NCBI GenBank assembly: GCA_025506515.1
Contig: CM046451.1
Coordinates: forward strand, 49,889,645 to 49,953,644
Direction of reading: 5' to 3'
Source: Flaveria trinervia
Taxonomy: Eukaryota > Streptophyta > Magnoliopsida > Asterales > Asteraceae
Length of the DNA: 64,000 nucleotides
Under the pieces are notes generated by a model. The model ran no database searches. It saw nothing but the letters and a program-made list of their open reading frames with translations, and was not told where the DNA came from. Positions 22,732 through 34,766 of the stretch are shown here, piece after piece (within the stretch, counting starts at the first letter, position 1; each line of letters begins with the position of its first letter). Both the position numbers and the translations under genes were made by a program.

Positions 22732-23990
22732 GTACGCGAAAAAAGACCAATCAATACATGGTATGTGGATAGTGGGTGTAGTCGGCACATGACAGGCAAT
22801 ACTGCCTTGTTACAAGATTTGAAGTCAAAAGATGAAACTCACGTCGCCTTTGGTGGTGATGCTGGAGGAAAAATAACTGGAGAAGGAACAGTATCCAATG
22901 GGATAATAAGCTTTGATAAAGTCAACTTTTGTTCACAGTTGAACTTTAATCTTTTAAGCGTATCTCAAATTGTGACAAATCTTATTCTGTTCTGTTGATA
23001 ATTCATTCTGTTATGTTTTGAAGCCAGGTTTCAAGATAAGTAAAGATTGGGTTATTGTTACAGCTGAGAGAGACAAAGATGTATACAAATTGGATATGTC
23101 TCAAGTTGATCCTTCAACTGAAACAACATGCCTAATTTCAAAGGCATCAAATGATGAAAGCCAGCTTTGGCATAGACGTCTCAGTCATTCAAATTTCAAG
23201 AATATGAACAAGCTTGTAGTAGGAAATCATGTCATTGGACTTTCATCCAAGAAGTTTGCAACTAATGATCACTGCTCAGCAGTTTGAAGGGAAAGCAATA
23301 CAGAGCGTCTTATAAGTCTAAGCCTATAACTCAACATCCAAACCTCTTCAGATGTTACATATGGACCTTTTTGGACCAACAAATGTCAAGAGTATTGGAC
23401 GAAAATCATATTGTTTAGTTATCATTGATGACTTTACAAGATTTTCATGGGTTTTCTTTCTATATGTCAAATCTGAAATAGCTGAATTATTAAAAGAATT
23501 TATCATTAAAGTTGAAAATCAATTAGACAACAAAGTGAAAATAATAAGAAGTGATAATGGAACAGAATTCAAAAATGCTAACATTGAAATGTTTTGTGCA
23601 CAGAAAGGGATAGTTCATCAGTTCAGTGCTCCCAGAACTCCTCAACAAAATGGAGTTGCTGAAAGGAAGAATAGAACACTGATTGAAGTTGCCCGTTCTA
23701 TGTTAGCTGATGCAAAAATTCCTGTCACTTTTTGGGATGAAGCAATATCAACGGCGTGTTTTGTTCAGAATTGAATCTTAATTGTAAAAGATAAACTGAA
23801 AACTCCATATGAGTTAATGTTTGGCAGAAAACCGAACATAAACTTTTTAAAAAATCATTTGGTTGTCCTATTATGATTCTTAATTCAAGTGATCAATTAG
23901 AAAAATTTGAAGCAAAATCTAATAATGGATTTGTGGTTGGATATTCATCAGTTTCAAAAGCCTATTGAGTCTACAACTCTAGGACAAATG
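22732..23990 (+). pseudogene. C5 protease and integrase
   Basis: The protease core TWYVDSGCSRHMTGN has its Asp intact. FCSQLNFNLLSVSQI ends the protease, followed by a stop near 22998. The integrase zinc region LWHRRLSHSNFKNMN lies at 23166, and the Cys pair is broken by a frameshift near 23285. The core is well kept in one frame (23352-23774): Asp in LLHMDLFGP, Asp in RSDNGTEF and Glu in NGVAERKNRTLIEV. TGA near 23773 interrupts after FVQN. The C-terminal beta region continues to about 23990 in other frames. Confidence 0.88.
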
Positions 23991-24705
23991 TAATCATTGA
24001 AACATTCAACGTTAAATTTATGGAAAATTATTTTCCATCAGTTTCAAATGGTCCTGCATGGTTATTTGATCTAGATTCATTATCAGACTATTTTCAATCT
24101 AATTTTTTTGATCAATCAAATTGTTTTAATTCTACAGATAAGAAGAACTCAAGAGGAGATCTTGGATCTTTCAGTGAAGATTCAGATTCTGATGACCCAG
24201 ATGTTTCAAGCTCAGACTACCCATTTTTATCATTTGTTAAGGATTTAACACTACAAAATCATAATAATACAGTTTTAGATCATTCTGAGTCAATTAATCA
24301 GGATGAATCACAAATATTCCTCATGATGGTAATGAGTTTGTGATACCTGAGTCTGGAACATCATCCATTTCAGGTGATGTAGTTGATACAGGTAACTTTG
24401 ATTACTTTGTCAACTCACCTACTCAAGTTCCAAACTTCAATCCACATTCTTCTACGTTAATACATGAGTTTTCCAACTTGAATCAAACAAATTTGGATGT
24501 TAATGTTCAATGTGATGAGATCACTACATCTCGTATTCACAAGAATCATCCAATTTCTCAGATTATTGGTTCATTGAATGAGAGAACAACAAGGAGTAAA
24601 GTACAACAAGTAAACGTATGCTTATACTCTTGTTTTCTATCTCAAATTGTTCCTAAAAATGTTACCGAAGCATTAAAGGACAATGGTTGGATAGAAGCCA
24701 TTTAA
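23991..24705 (+). pseudogene. C5 integrase-RT linker
   Basis: Low-conservation acidic Ser/Asp-rich sequence, in two frames joined at about 24340. It ends with IHKNHPISQIIGSLNERTTR, the usual lead into copia RT, and VTEALKDNGWIEAI. It is probably a flexible connector cut or left in the polyprotein. Confidence 0.75.
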
Positions 24706-26174
24706 GAAGAATTACTTCAATTCCGCAAACAAGAAGTGTGGAATTTGGTGGATCTACCTGAAGGAGAAAATGTAATTGGCACGAAATGGTTATTTAGAAA
24801 TAAGACTGATGATCGTGGTGTTGTAATAAGGAACAAAGCAAGACTTGTTGCACAAGGATACACACAGGAAGAGGGTATAGATTATGATGAAGTGTTTGCA
24901 CCAGTTGCAAGACTTGAATCTATTCGAGTTTTTCTGGCTTATGCTTCATTCATGAAATTTAAGGTGTATCAAATGGATGTAAAGGGTGCATTTTTATATG
25001 GTCCAATTACTGATGATGTATTTGTGAAGCAACCTCCAGGCTTTGAGGATGCACAATTTCCACATCGAGTATATAAACTGAGTAAAGCTTTATATGGACT
25101 TCATCAAGCCCCTAGATTTTGGTATGAGACGTTATCACAACACTTAATCCAACATGGATACACACGAGGGAAAATTGATCCTACTTTATTCATAAAGAAG
25201 GACAATAATGATCTTTTATGTGTACAAGTATATGTTGATGATATCATATTTGGTTCTACATGTCCAAAATTATGTAATGAATTTGAAGAAATAATGAAAT
25301 TTCGATTTCAAATGAGTTCTATGGGAGAGATTAACTTCTTTCTTGGACTTCAAGTCAAGCAAACTGCAGATGGAATTTTCATCAATCAAGAAAAGTTTGT
25401 TGACAAGATCTGAAAGAAATTTAAGTTGCAAGACTGTCAGTCCATACGAACTCCAGCAGATGTTAACACCATGATTAAACCTGATCCAAAAGGAAAATCT
25501 ATTGACCAAACGTTATACAGATCAATGATTGGTTCGTTGATGTATCTTACTACATCTAGACCAGACATTATGTATGTTGTTTGTGTATGTGTCGGGTATC
25601 AATCAGACCCGAAAGAATCTCACTTAATTGCTGTCAAAAGAATATTCAAGTATCTCAAAGGTAAACCAGCCTTAGGGCTTTGGTATCCTTACGAGGGTAA
25701 CTTTGAACTACATGGATATACTGATAGTGATTATGGTGGATGTTGTCAATATAGAAAATCTACTTCGAGTGGGTGTCAATTTCTTGGTCCTAGATTAGTC
25801 TCATGGCAATGCAAGAAACAAACAAATGTTTCTGTTTCAACTGCAGAAGCTGAGTACATTGCTGCATCAGCAAGATGTTCTTAAATTCTTTGGTTGCAAA
25901 ATCAATTACTAGATTACGGATTCAACTTTCTTAAAATACCAATCTATATTGATAACACAGCTGCTATGTTCATAACAGCTAATGCTGTTCAACACTCAAA
26001 AACAAAACATATCAAAATTCGATATCATTTTCTTAAAGATAACTCTGAAAAAGGATTAATCATATTGATTTAAATTGCAACAGAAAAACAATTGGCAGAT
26101 GTATTTACTAAAGCCTTCCTACCAGGACGGTTTGAGTACTTAGTAGAATCAATTGGTCTTATAAATCATATGTG
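24706..26174 (+). pseudogene. C5 reverse transcriptase and RNase H
   Basis: RT is long and continuous from 24736 to 25413: VIGTKWLFRNKTDDRG, NKARLVAQGYTQEEGIDY, VYQMDVKGAFLYG and YVDDIIFGS with both active Asp. A TGA at 25411 interrupts before KKFKLQDC. RNase H follows from 25426: YTDSDYGG, STAEAEYIAAS and Asp in YIDNTAAM. TAA near 25882 and TAA near 26071 break it. The Pol end (LADVFTKAFLPGRFEYLVES) stops at 26172-26174. Only a few nonsense changes separate it from an open frame. Confidence 0.9.
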
Positions 26175-27029
26175 ATCTCCCTAAATCAAAAGATCATAAT
26201 AAGTGATACTCTCATTGTGAATTGCCAGTTTATATTTTTGTGTGTGTGTGATTTTATGTTTTTCATAGAAAAATCAAATACAAAAATATATATCAAAAAT
26301 ACAAAAATATTTTTTTTGGAAATGATTATGTTTTGCAATATATGAGAAATGATAGTACATTAGTGAGACCAGTTGCATACTTCACTCATTCATAAAGTCT
26401 AGACATGATCAGATTTGATGTGTAGCTAATATCTGACTATTATGCTGAAAAGTAAATTCTTGTGATCAAACTAAACATACATGCTTATGTGTATTCATCT
26501 GAGTACTTTTGAGTAACTTTAGCTTATCAAAATGAATGTTTGTTAAGATACATCTCTCACACCTGTTGAAACTATGTGAAATCATGAGATCTGTTAGAAA
26601 GCATCATTTCACTTCTTTGTTATGAGTCATCATAGACCTGAAGTACTGAGATATCCTTTGTTGTAACTCATTACAGACCTGGATTCTATTTTTGATGCAA
26701 AAAGATGCCAATGTGCACAACCTATTCAAAAGAATAGTCAGAGCTGATCAAATGGTTATCCATGATCATCCTCTATTAACTAAGTAACATGAACTCTGGT
26801 GATATCTATGTTTCAGGTAATAAGTTGAGCATGTGTTCTTTCTTACATTTCATGATGATAGTTGAATCAAAAATTTTTATAAATTGAAAGTGTAAAATGC
26901 AAAAAGTTCAAAATTTAGGGATCTAAAAGGTAAAAAGTGTGCAAGTGAAAAAATTGGGAATCACAAGTGTATGTACATAAACAGTGCACATGCATCTCAA
27001 TAGGAGCATGATGAAATTTTCAAGATTAT
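26175..27029 (+). other. C5 spacer after pol
   Basis: About 850 bp of AT-rich noncoding DNA. I see no gene or repeat beyond short A/T runs near 26280-26330. Confidence 0.6.
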
Positions 27030-27455
27030 ACAAGTGTTGGACGCTTTCCATGCGTCTAAACAGTTGTAATACATCTATGAAAATTACAAGTGTTGGACGT
27101 TTGATTCATTCCCATGCGTCTAAACAGTTGTAATACATCTGAAAATTTCAAGTATTGGGCGTTTGTGATAATCCCATGCGTCTAAATAGTGTGTTAGACG
27201 TTTGTCATGTCTCATACGTCTAACTAGTTTCAAAATTTCAAGTGTTAGACGTTTTACAAAGTCCATGCGACTGATCAGTGCAAAAGCGACTAAACAGTGC
27301 TTATGCGTCTAAATAGTTCTCATGCGTCTGACTTAAAACGCACAACAGTGCTCATACGTCTAACAAAATAAATGAATTCTAGGTTTTCATACGCTCAGAC
27401 AGGGACCATACGTCCGAACAAGGCTCATACGCCTAAAATTTCACTTATATATATT
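27030..27455 (+). promoter_or_regulatory. C5 promoter-like module before the extra gene: GACG/CGTC array and TATA box
   Basis: About four imperfect copies of a ~60 bp unit pair GGACGTTT with ATGCGTCTAAACAGT, then shorter CGTCTAA copies run to 27430. A TTATATATATT box follows at 27445-27455, about 150 bp before the ATG of the extra gene at 27601. Order and spacing match modules of families A and D. Confidence 0.5.
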
Positions 27456-27600
27456 GAACACTTATGCGTATTTTTCATTCACACTTCAAAATTTCAGTTA
27501 CAAAACCCTCGAACTGCGACTGTCGAGCACCAACATATCCTTATTTCATCAGAAATCGAATCAATCCTTTGAGTATACATTGTATTTCAATATATAAACA

Positions 27601-30482
27601 TGGCAGAATTAGAATTTGAGCCAAAACACAATGTAGCTGCTTTCTTAAATGATGAAAACAGAGAAGCTACAGGATATGAAGATATTATCAGATTCTTACT
27701 AAGAACATAATATGTTTATGCTTTGTGTGCAAGGCCCATGATTATGGAAGAATGATTAAAAAATTCTGGAGAACTGCAAAAGTTGAAAGAGATGATCAAG
27801 GAAACAAAGTTTTAAGAGCCTTCATTACTTCAGAAAGAATGATTGAAGTTTCTAAAGAAGCAATTAGACAAGGTCTAAGACTGGGAGATAATGATCCTGA
27901 AGATTTATCTCAATATACATTTAATGAATGTAGAGAAGTTTTTCTACAGATGGGTCATCCAGATCATTTCCCGAAGAACAGTTTTTCAGAGCTCGTGTAT
28001 TTAAACATTGGAAGCTTTTATGCTACATATTTCAACATTGCATGTCAAAAAGAAGTGCGGGTTGGGATTCATTCCCTGTTGACATTGCATCTCCAATTGT
28101 AGCCTTATCCACTAACAGAAGATTCAATATGGCTAAGTGGATAATGCATGGATTTATTTTTAATCTGGAAAGAGGCCTAAGGCATAAGTATCTGATGTAC
28201 CCAAGATTTCTTCAACTTCTCATTAATGAAGCGAATCCAGATTTGTATGCTGCTGAAGTTATTGTGATAGAATTCAGTTAGAGCACATGTCAGAGAGTGT
28301 GTACAAAAGTCTGGGAATGATAACGGGTGCTTAAAACATTCCAGTTTTTGATTGTATCAGAAATGTACCTATGGATGAAGTTGATATTACTCAGCCACAC
28401 TTTCATCTAACTGAAGAAGAACCAATAGATCCAAATGATCTGATTGAAGATGTAGAAGTTGATGAAGAAAGTGATGAGGATATGTCTGAAAGTTCATCAA
28501 GTGAAGAAAGTGATGATGATGATGATGAAAATGATAATGTCACTGAAGTAATTCAAGAAGGAAATGAAGAAGGGAATGTTGAAAATACTGAAAATGAGAC
28601 ACAGGCTATGATTGAAGAAAATGTTGAGGAAGCTGTAACAGAAAGGAATTCTCAAAATCAAACATCTGATTCTGATTTTATCAATGATATTTCATTCAAT
28701 CCAGTATTTGAAATTGATGAAAATGAAGGAGCAGAAGAAATTCCTGTTTGTATATCACATAATGTGTCTATACAAACAGAGGAAATAGTTGAAGTTGATG
28801 TGATTAAAAAATTGAAAGAAGAAAATGTAAACAAAGAATAGGAGATTGAAAAGTTGAAAGTTGGAAATGAAAGAATGAAAGAGATAATCAATGCTTGTGA
28901 AAAAGAAATTCAAAAGCTCAAAGATGAAAATTTGAAGTTGTCTGAAGAAATTGTGTTCAAAGATGAAAAGATTGTTAGTTTTGCCCAAGATAAAGAAGAT
29001 GTGATAAAGAACTTTGAAGTCATGATTAAAGATTATGATAGTCTTGAGGATAAATTCAAGAAGCTATCTGAAGAAAATGAAAATCTTAAAGCTAAATTGA
29101 TAAAGGAAAGAGAAACTCAGAAAGCTATATCTCCAGTACATGTAATTAGTACTGAGGTGCAAATTGAAGAAAATCTTGAACAAAGAAAAGGCAAATGGAA
29201 AGTAAATGAATTAGAAGAAGTTGATCGGACTGAATCTTCTTCTAAAATTCAAAGAACTGAAGAATTGGTTGAAGAGCAAAATGTTTAAGAACAGATTGAT
29301 GCTCTAGATGATATTGAAGAAGTATATAATGATGATTGGTATGATGAAGTTCTTGAGAATGAAGACATTGATGAAGCCGAATTTGTGTCACATTTCTCTT
29401 CACAAGAACATATACAAGAACAAGATGAAGTACCACAGGATTTTGAAGAAAAATATAACTACCTTGTGAACATGAAATACAATAGAGTGTATTTGGATGG
29501 ACTGACTGTTTCTCAAATTAATGATGAATACGAGAAATGCATCTATGCAGAGTAAGTTGCTTCAATAGATCCAAATGAGAGAGTGATTGAGCATGGTGAA
29601 TGGATAAGAACAAAAGGAGGTTATAAATGTAGAAGAACTGTCTAGTTCTGAGCTGCACCATCCTGATCCTGATGATATGAGTATTCCTGCTCTTAGATCA
29701 TGGTTGCAAGCTAGAAATTATCCGTGGAGGAAGCTGAAGAGATTACAATCTGTATCTCTGAGAAATCTTGTGAGAAGCTTTCAAGAAACTGAGAAACAAA
29801 TGAAGAAGATGATAGTGCTGGATACAGATAACCCTCAGTATCTTGAGATAACAAAAAGAACAAGAATATTGAAGCCTCAGGAAATAAAACAAATGTCAAG
29901 ACTTGATGATGCTCACACTCAAAGAAAAGAATTGATAGAAATGTTTGTTGATCCTGAAATACAAACTTATAAGCATCAACTGATCAAAGGCATATTCTCG
30001 ATAGTTCAAGAACAATAGGAGATTTAGTAAGAAATATATTGCAGAAAGGACAATCAGTTGCTGAATTGTTGAATGCAATGATTGCTCCAGATTTTACAAA
30101 CCAAGTAAAGATAATTGCATGGAAGTATGACGAAGTGTTTGATGCCTTCTTGATAAAGAGAGTAAATGTTGTATGTGACGTTTATAATTTTTACTCTAGT
30201 ATCATAAAACTTCCGGTGCAAGACTTAAAAGAGCTAAATAGACTACCTCTGACCAATCCTACTGATGCAAAACGTGGGAAGATGTTTGTAGAATTATTAA
30301 GACGTGGATTGGATAGATCAAGTAATTTCCTTAACACAAGATGCGATCAAGAAGACAAGGAGTATTTTGTTACTTTGAAGAAAAACAAGAAACTTAAGGG
30401 AGTTCAATCAGAAGAAGAACATTCGTTGATAGAATTTTGTGATAATACTTTGAAAAAGTTACAACTCCAGGACTTAAAGTGA
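27601..30482 (+). pseudogene. C5 extra gene downstream of pol (env-like position), broken
   Basis: Begins ATG at 27601 with MAELEFEPKHN, about 150 bp after the TATA box. The N-terminal domain (to about 28230) shares anchors with the extra genes of C6 and C9: PKHN, a K-F-W block, AIRQGLRLGDND and a MYPRFLQLL block. Next is a strongly acidic stretch (28430-28540), then a Lys/Glu coiled coil (28790-29110), then mixed sequence to LQLQDLK and a stop at 30480-30482. I see no signal peptide or membrane segment. TAA near 27707 and frameshifts near 27730, 28075 and 30018 break it. Function unknown; calling it env-like rests on position only. Confidence 0.75.
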
Positions 30483-30523
30483 TTGACGGTAATAAAAACT
30501 CAAAGCCAATTCTCAGATGGTTT
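30483..30523 (+). other. C5 sequence between the extra gene and the C6 insertion
   Basis: 41 bp of C5 left of C6. The last five bases, GGTTT, would be the C6 target copy. Its partner has been lost with the right end of C6. Confidence 0.6.
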
Positions 30524-31251
30524 TGTTAGGACCTGGTATTTGACCAAAATATCTAGAGATTAATGTGTAAACCAGATCAAATAGTGCGGAATCCTATTTG
30601 ATTGGCGATCCAATCAGTGAGAACACACGAAGAATCAATCAAGAATTGAAACTAACGTTAGAAATCGATTGGGAATCGATCTAATGTGTTCTATGAACTT
30701 GGAGAACGAATTGAGAGGTTTCTGGATGGCTAGGGTACGTCTGGAATCGTAATTGATTGAGAGTCTTTCTTTTTCACGAATTGAGTTGTATTTATAGGTT
30801 GGTATTATTCAATCGTGCGACTGAACCATTAGTCTGGTTCAGTCGTGCGATTGAACCATGCGGTTGATTCATTCGTACGACTGAGTGGTCAGTTGTGCGA
30901 CTGAGCCAATCTTATGTTACAATCGTACGACTGATCCAGTCTCCTGGTTCAGTCGTGCGACTGAGTCAATCGTGTGAAGTTATTCATGCGTATGGTTCAT
31001 TCGCATGAGCCATTTGCATGAGAGCTTCATTAAGTTACGTTTGAATGTTTTAGTTAATATAACATAATGTGCAACCATTCAACCAATCATAAACCCAATC
31101 AATTCAATCACGACTCATTAATGAAATATTAAACATCACAAGTAACAAACAATTTATGTCATTTCATTAATCAATACAAATTACATCATACTCAGACAGA
31201 CAAGATTCATTACATTTCAAATCATGATCTAGGGACATACATGCATCAACA
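30524..31251 (-). repeat. C6 3' LTR (family A)
   Basis: 728 bp. On the minus strand it starts TGTTGATGCATG and ends GGTCCTAACA, the same ends as the C4 LTR. About seven TCG(TG/TA)CGA units (30805-30970) lead to TATAAATA (30789-30796). Confidence 0.92.
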
Positions 31252-31266
31252 AACTCCCCCTTGGAC
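31252..31266 (-). promoter_or_regulatory. C6 polypurine tract
   Basis: On the minus strand CCAAGGGGGAGTT directly precedes the LTR. The same tract is next to the LTRs of C8 and, in a variant, C9. Confidence 0.85.
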
Positions 31267-32480
31267 CTAGATCTATGTAATCTCTTGTCTTCTGCATAAC
31301 CTCTTTATACTTCTTGTACTTCTCCTCCTTAGTGACTCCTGCGTGAATCTCAAACGCAAAACAAAGTCGTATAACATTTTGGAACTGGAGGGCTTGTACA
31401 ATGTCTTGTGTGTCATAGAACAGTGGCCACTTGTATAATGTATAGACATCATTAGCAAACAAGTTGGTTAGCCACATCGGGTCGAATACCCTGATAGTAT
31501 CCATTTGGCCCTCTTTATTCAGAACTATGACAGCTTCAGCAGTTCTCCAATCATAGTACCACCATTTGAAGTGTGGGGTGAAGTCCTGTGGCATTTCCCT
31601 GAGAGGGATTCTCGACATAGTGCGCGGAGGACTCCACTTCAACACAATCTTGGGCTTGCCAGTACTGGCATCAACCTCAGACCTTCTTATATACCTCGTA
31701 GGCTGTTGTGGTCTGAAGTTAACCCATCTGGTGTGGTACTCCTTCTTCAGGGCAGCCTCGAACCAGCCTAACATTTTTTGTGGTCAGCATACAGCAGCTT
31801 TAGCTTAGCCAGCTGGTTGAGCTCAAAACCAGGTAGAGTCTTAAGATCATGTGGAAATCTGAAGTACTCTATGCCCTGTTCCCTCTTAACTGCATACGCG
31901 TTAAGGTCATAAAAATAAGCCCATGCAATAATCCTGCCTGACACCTTATGGTGTTTCTTGAATCTGTAGAGCTTGGTGTAGGCATCTTTCTTTGGTGCAG
32001 CATGCTGGGCTCTAACTTCTTCAAAACATGCAGCCCACTCAGCCTTTCGAGTGTCTACATCATCATTTGAGGCTTGGGCTGTTCCTTCGGTGTTTCCTGT
32101 TTCCTGCTCCATCTTGTCTAGTACCTCAAACATATCACTGACTAGGGACTCACCCAGATTGGGGACCACATTACCCTCGTTGTCAGCGTACTGAGGGTAC
32201 TCTTCTGCAGTATTATCTTCAACCTAAAGTTCATCAACGTCATTTAGTTCTTCATCACTGGTTGAATCAACTGTTGGAGCATCCTTGACAATTTCATCAG
32301 GATTGAGTCTGAACATCTCTGTCAGTTGCTCGTTAGATAGGTCATGAATTATTTCCCCTTCTTCAGGGGTATAACTCACAGACCTTCTTATAATCCCTTG
32401 CAGATCAAGAGTCATGGTTAGTTGAGTCTTGACCTGTTGAAGGGGAGCAATGTCAAACTCATCCCTTAGAAAGTTTGGAT

Positions 32481-32629
32481 CTGTTTGATTTAAACATTCA
32501 ACACATAAACCATTAGTAAGTGATCAAACAGAATTATATCAACTTAATATATAAACATTCAACACACTTGTTTTTCATTCCATGATTCAATCACAAAATA
32601 AATAAATACATAAGACATCTAATCTGTAC
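32481..32629 (-). other. C6 intron inside the extra gene
   Basis: On the minus strand the donor is AAAA|GTACAG and the acceptor AAACAG|ATCC. The 149 bp are AT-rich, unlike the flanks. CTTACTAATGG, a near-ideal plant branch point, lies about 34 bases before the AG. Removing it joins the frame of the coiled-coil/acidic part (frame of 33041-32688) to that of 32415-32224 without a shift. Confidence 0.7.
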
Positions 32630-33239
32630 TTTTGTCTTGAATCCTGGGCTCGTCGCTCGGAGGAGCAGAAGTGGAAGATGGCTGATCCTATCGATTCTTC
32701 GATCTTCGCTCTTGACCAGAAGCAGAGGCCGATGCAGCCGCATCCCCTCCTTCTACTTCATCATCATCATCTCTACCTTCTGTCCTTTCTTCCTCTGTCT
32801 CTTCTTCATCCTCATCATCTTCCTCATCGTCATCATCATTTTCATCATGACCATCTCCATCATCCCCATCACCCTCCTTTATCTTCAAAGGCTCATCCTT
32901 TGACCCCTTTAACCTCAGCATAATCGTCTTGTTGGTCGTCTCCAACTCCTCTATACGTTTGGCTGATTGGGCCTGCTGGTCCTGGAGTTGGGACATCTCG
33001 ACTCTCCTAGCATCGATTAGTTGGGTCTGCTGCTCTATCACCCGAGCCTACTCTGCCAACTGCTGAGACTGGGCAGCAGTCAGATCGGTCCACTGGCGAA
33101 TCTGCGCCGCTTTCTCTTCATCTGCAGCTAGCAGGCGCATCACCATACGGTTAATCGCCGACAGCTGCTCCTCTACCCCGATATGAGGTAGAGTAGATCC
33201 ATATACATGTGATGGCTGGGTTGAAGGTCCGGCATGATG

Positions 33240-33500
33240 TGAGGTGGTGGTGGTAGTAGCAGTGGTGAATATGGGTCGGTAAGCAGGTGCTGATGATGTA
33301 GGTGTGAATGGTATGGTGGTGGATGGGAAGGATACAGTGGTGGTAGGTAAGGTGGTGGCTGTGGTAGCAGTAGTGGATGTGTTGGCTGTGGTAGCAGTAG
33401 TGGAAGTGGTGGCTGTGGTAGCAGTAGTGGATGTGGTGGCTGTGGTGATGGGTGGTATGTCAGTGGAGGTGGTAGTGGTGGCTGTGGTGGTGGAAGTAGT
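33240..33500 (-). repeat. Minisatellite inside the C6 extra gene
   Basis: A ~30-bp unit (plus strand GGCTGTGGTAGCAGTAGTGG plus about 10 bp) is repeated about three times near 33350-33442, with looser copies around it. On the minus strand it encodes Pro/Leu/His-rich sequence. Confidence 0.75.
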
Positions 33501-34766
33501 GTAGCAGTGGTAACGAAGGTCAGGCGACGCGTCTTCTTCTTCTGTCCGTGGGGTTGAGCCATCCTCTTCCTCCTAGTCCCGGTGGTAGTGGATGCTCCCC
33601 CTGCAGCTCTGCCCACTGAACCCGGAGCATAGCCTGGGTCAGTCTCTCTCTCAGTGGAGTCCTGAGGGTGTTCACCAACCACCCTAAGCCCGTGTTCTGT
33701 GGGAACAACTTTGCTTCCCACAGTCCTAGTGAGGGGCTCCTCATCCGACTCCTCCTCTTCCTGATCACCAACAATGAACCCCTGATGGAAACCGGCCGTC
33801 TCAGCAACCTCTCCGGCAGTGTCAGACCCCGGGGGAATAACATCTGACTCAGTGCCTCTTTGTGTAGCAGGCATATCATCCCCGCGTTGCCGCTGTCATC
33901 ATCATCAGAATCCATATCTGGTAGGAGCAACCTCTCATCATCGGACTCGCTGTCATCGTGACGCCATTTGCGTCTGCCATGCGCCACATACCTCTCGTTG
34001 GCCAGGTGGCCAATCAGTCTCTTCACTTGGGGCTTTACCTGCTTTCCCCTGTAAACTCTCATCCTGCCCAGAGTAGTATCATCCATAATCTCTAAGGCCA
34101 CTGCGTCATGACTCTCTTTGGGCAACTGTGGCAGTTTCTCGTTGAAGACGAGCTGTAAGAATCTGGGGTACATACAAAACCCCTCTTTACCCTTGACCTC
34201 CAAGTTCTCCACTAAGTAGGAGAATATCATGCTGGAAAAACTGAAGGGGTGGTTCAGAACCAGTGCCACGTAGGCATTTTGAATCTGGTCTGAGATGTCG
34301 TCAAACCCACCCCTCCTCGATGCAACACACTTGAGGATCACGTGTGCTAAGTACTTGTACTGGGGGCTCAGGTTGCTCTTGTTGAGCACACCTGAGTTGA
34401 TATCCCCAGCGTACTTTATCCTCAGGAAGCATCCTCACTGTCAACGGATGTAGTTTAGTAGGATGATCAGTGTCATCCCCAAACTCTAGGACCCTCTGAA
34501 TGTCGGCAGCAGAGATCTCAATATCATGGCCCAATATAGAGCTCCTAATACAATACGGCTCACGAGAGCGGTCCACCGAGGCATTCTCCCAGAATGCCTG
34601 ATGGAGTGATCTATATGGCGTGCAAGGCGTGGAGATAGCCATATGAATCCGGGACCGTCTCAGAAAGGCTATAATGTCAGTAAACTCGGCCCCATTCCTG
34701 GTGGTGTGATCCAAATGAGCACAGATGTTGTGCTTTGGATTTATGGACCACCTTTCTGCCATTTAC

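Larger units (their letters stand above)
31229..34762 (-). pseudogene. C6 extra gene downstream of pol (env-like position), with an intron
   Basis: The ATG at 34762 starts MAERWSINPKHN. The shared N-terminal domain follows (QAFW, DIQRVLEFGDD, MYPRFLQLV, to about 34130). Then come an Asp/Ser-rich part, a His/Pro-rich low-complexity part (33180-33480), a Gln-rich coiled coil with an acidic run (33041-32740), and a C-terminal part with DFTPHFKWWYYDWRTAEAVI. A 149-bp intron (32481-32629) keeps the frame on both sides. The stop lies 20 bp inside the LTR, so the tail overlaps the purine tract. A TAG at 32688, and frame changes near 34400, 33870 and 31770, break it. No membrane segment was recognised. 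Function unknown. Confidence 0.78.

Noticed and set aside
28430..28540. Acidic run in the C5 extra gene as a simple-sequence artefact
   Set aside because: It lies in a frame bordered by conserved and coiled-coil sequence, and C6 has an acidic run too, so I kept it as part of the gene.
33304..33504. Val-rich plus-strand frame
   Set aside because: It is the shadow of the minus-strand Pro/His-rich minisatellite in the C6 extra gene.
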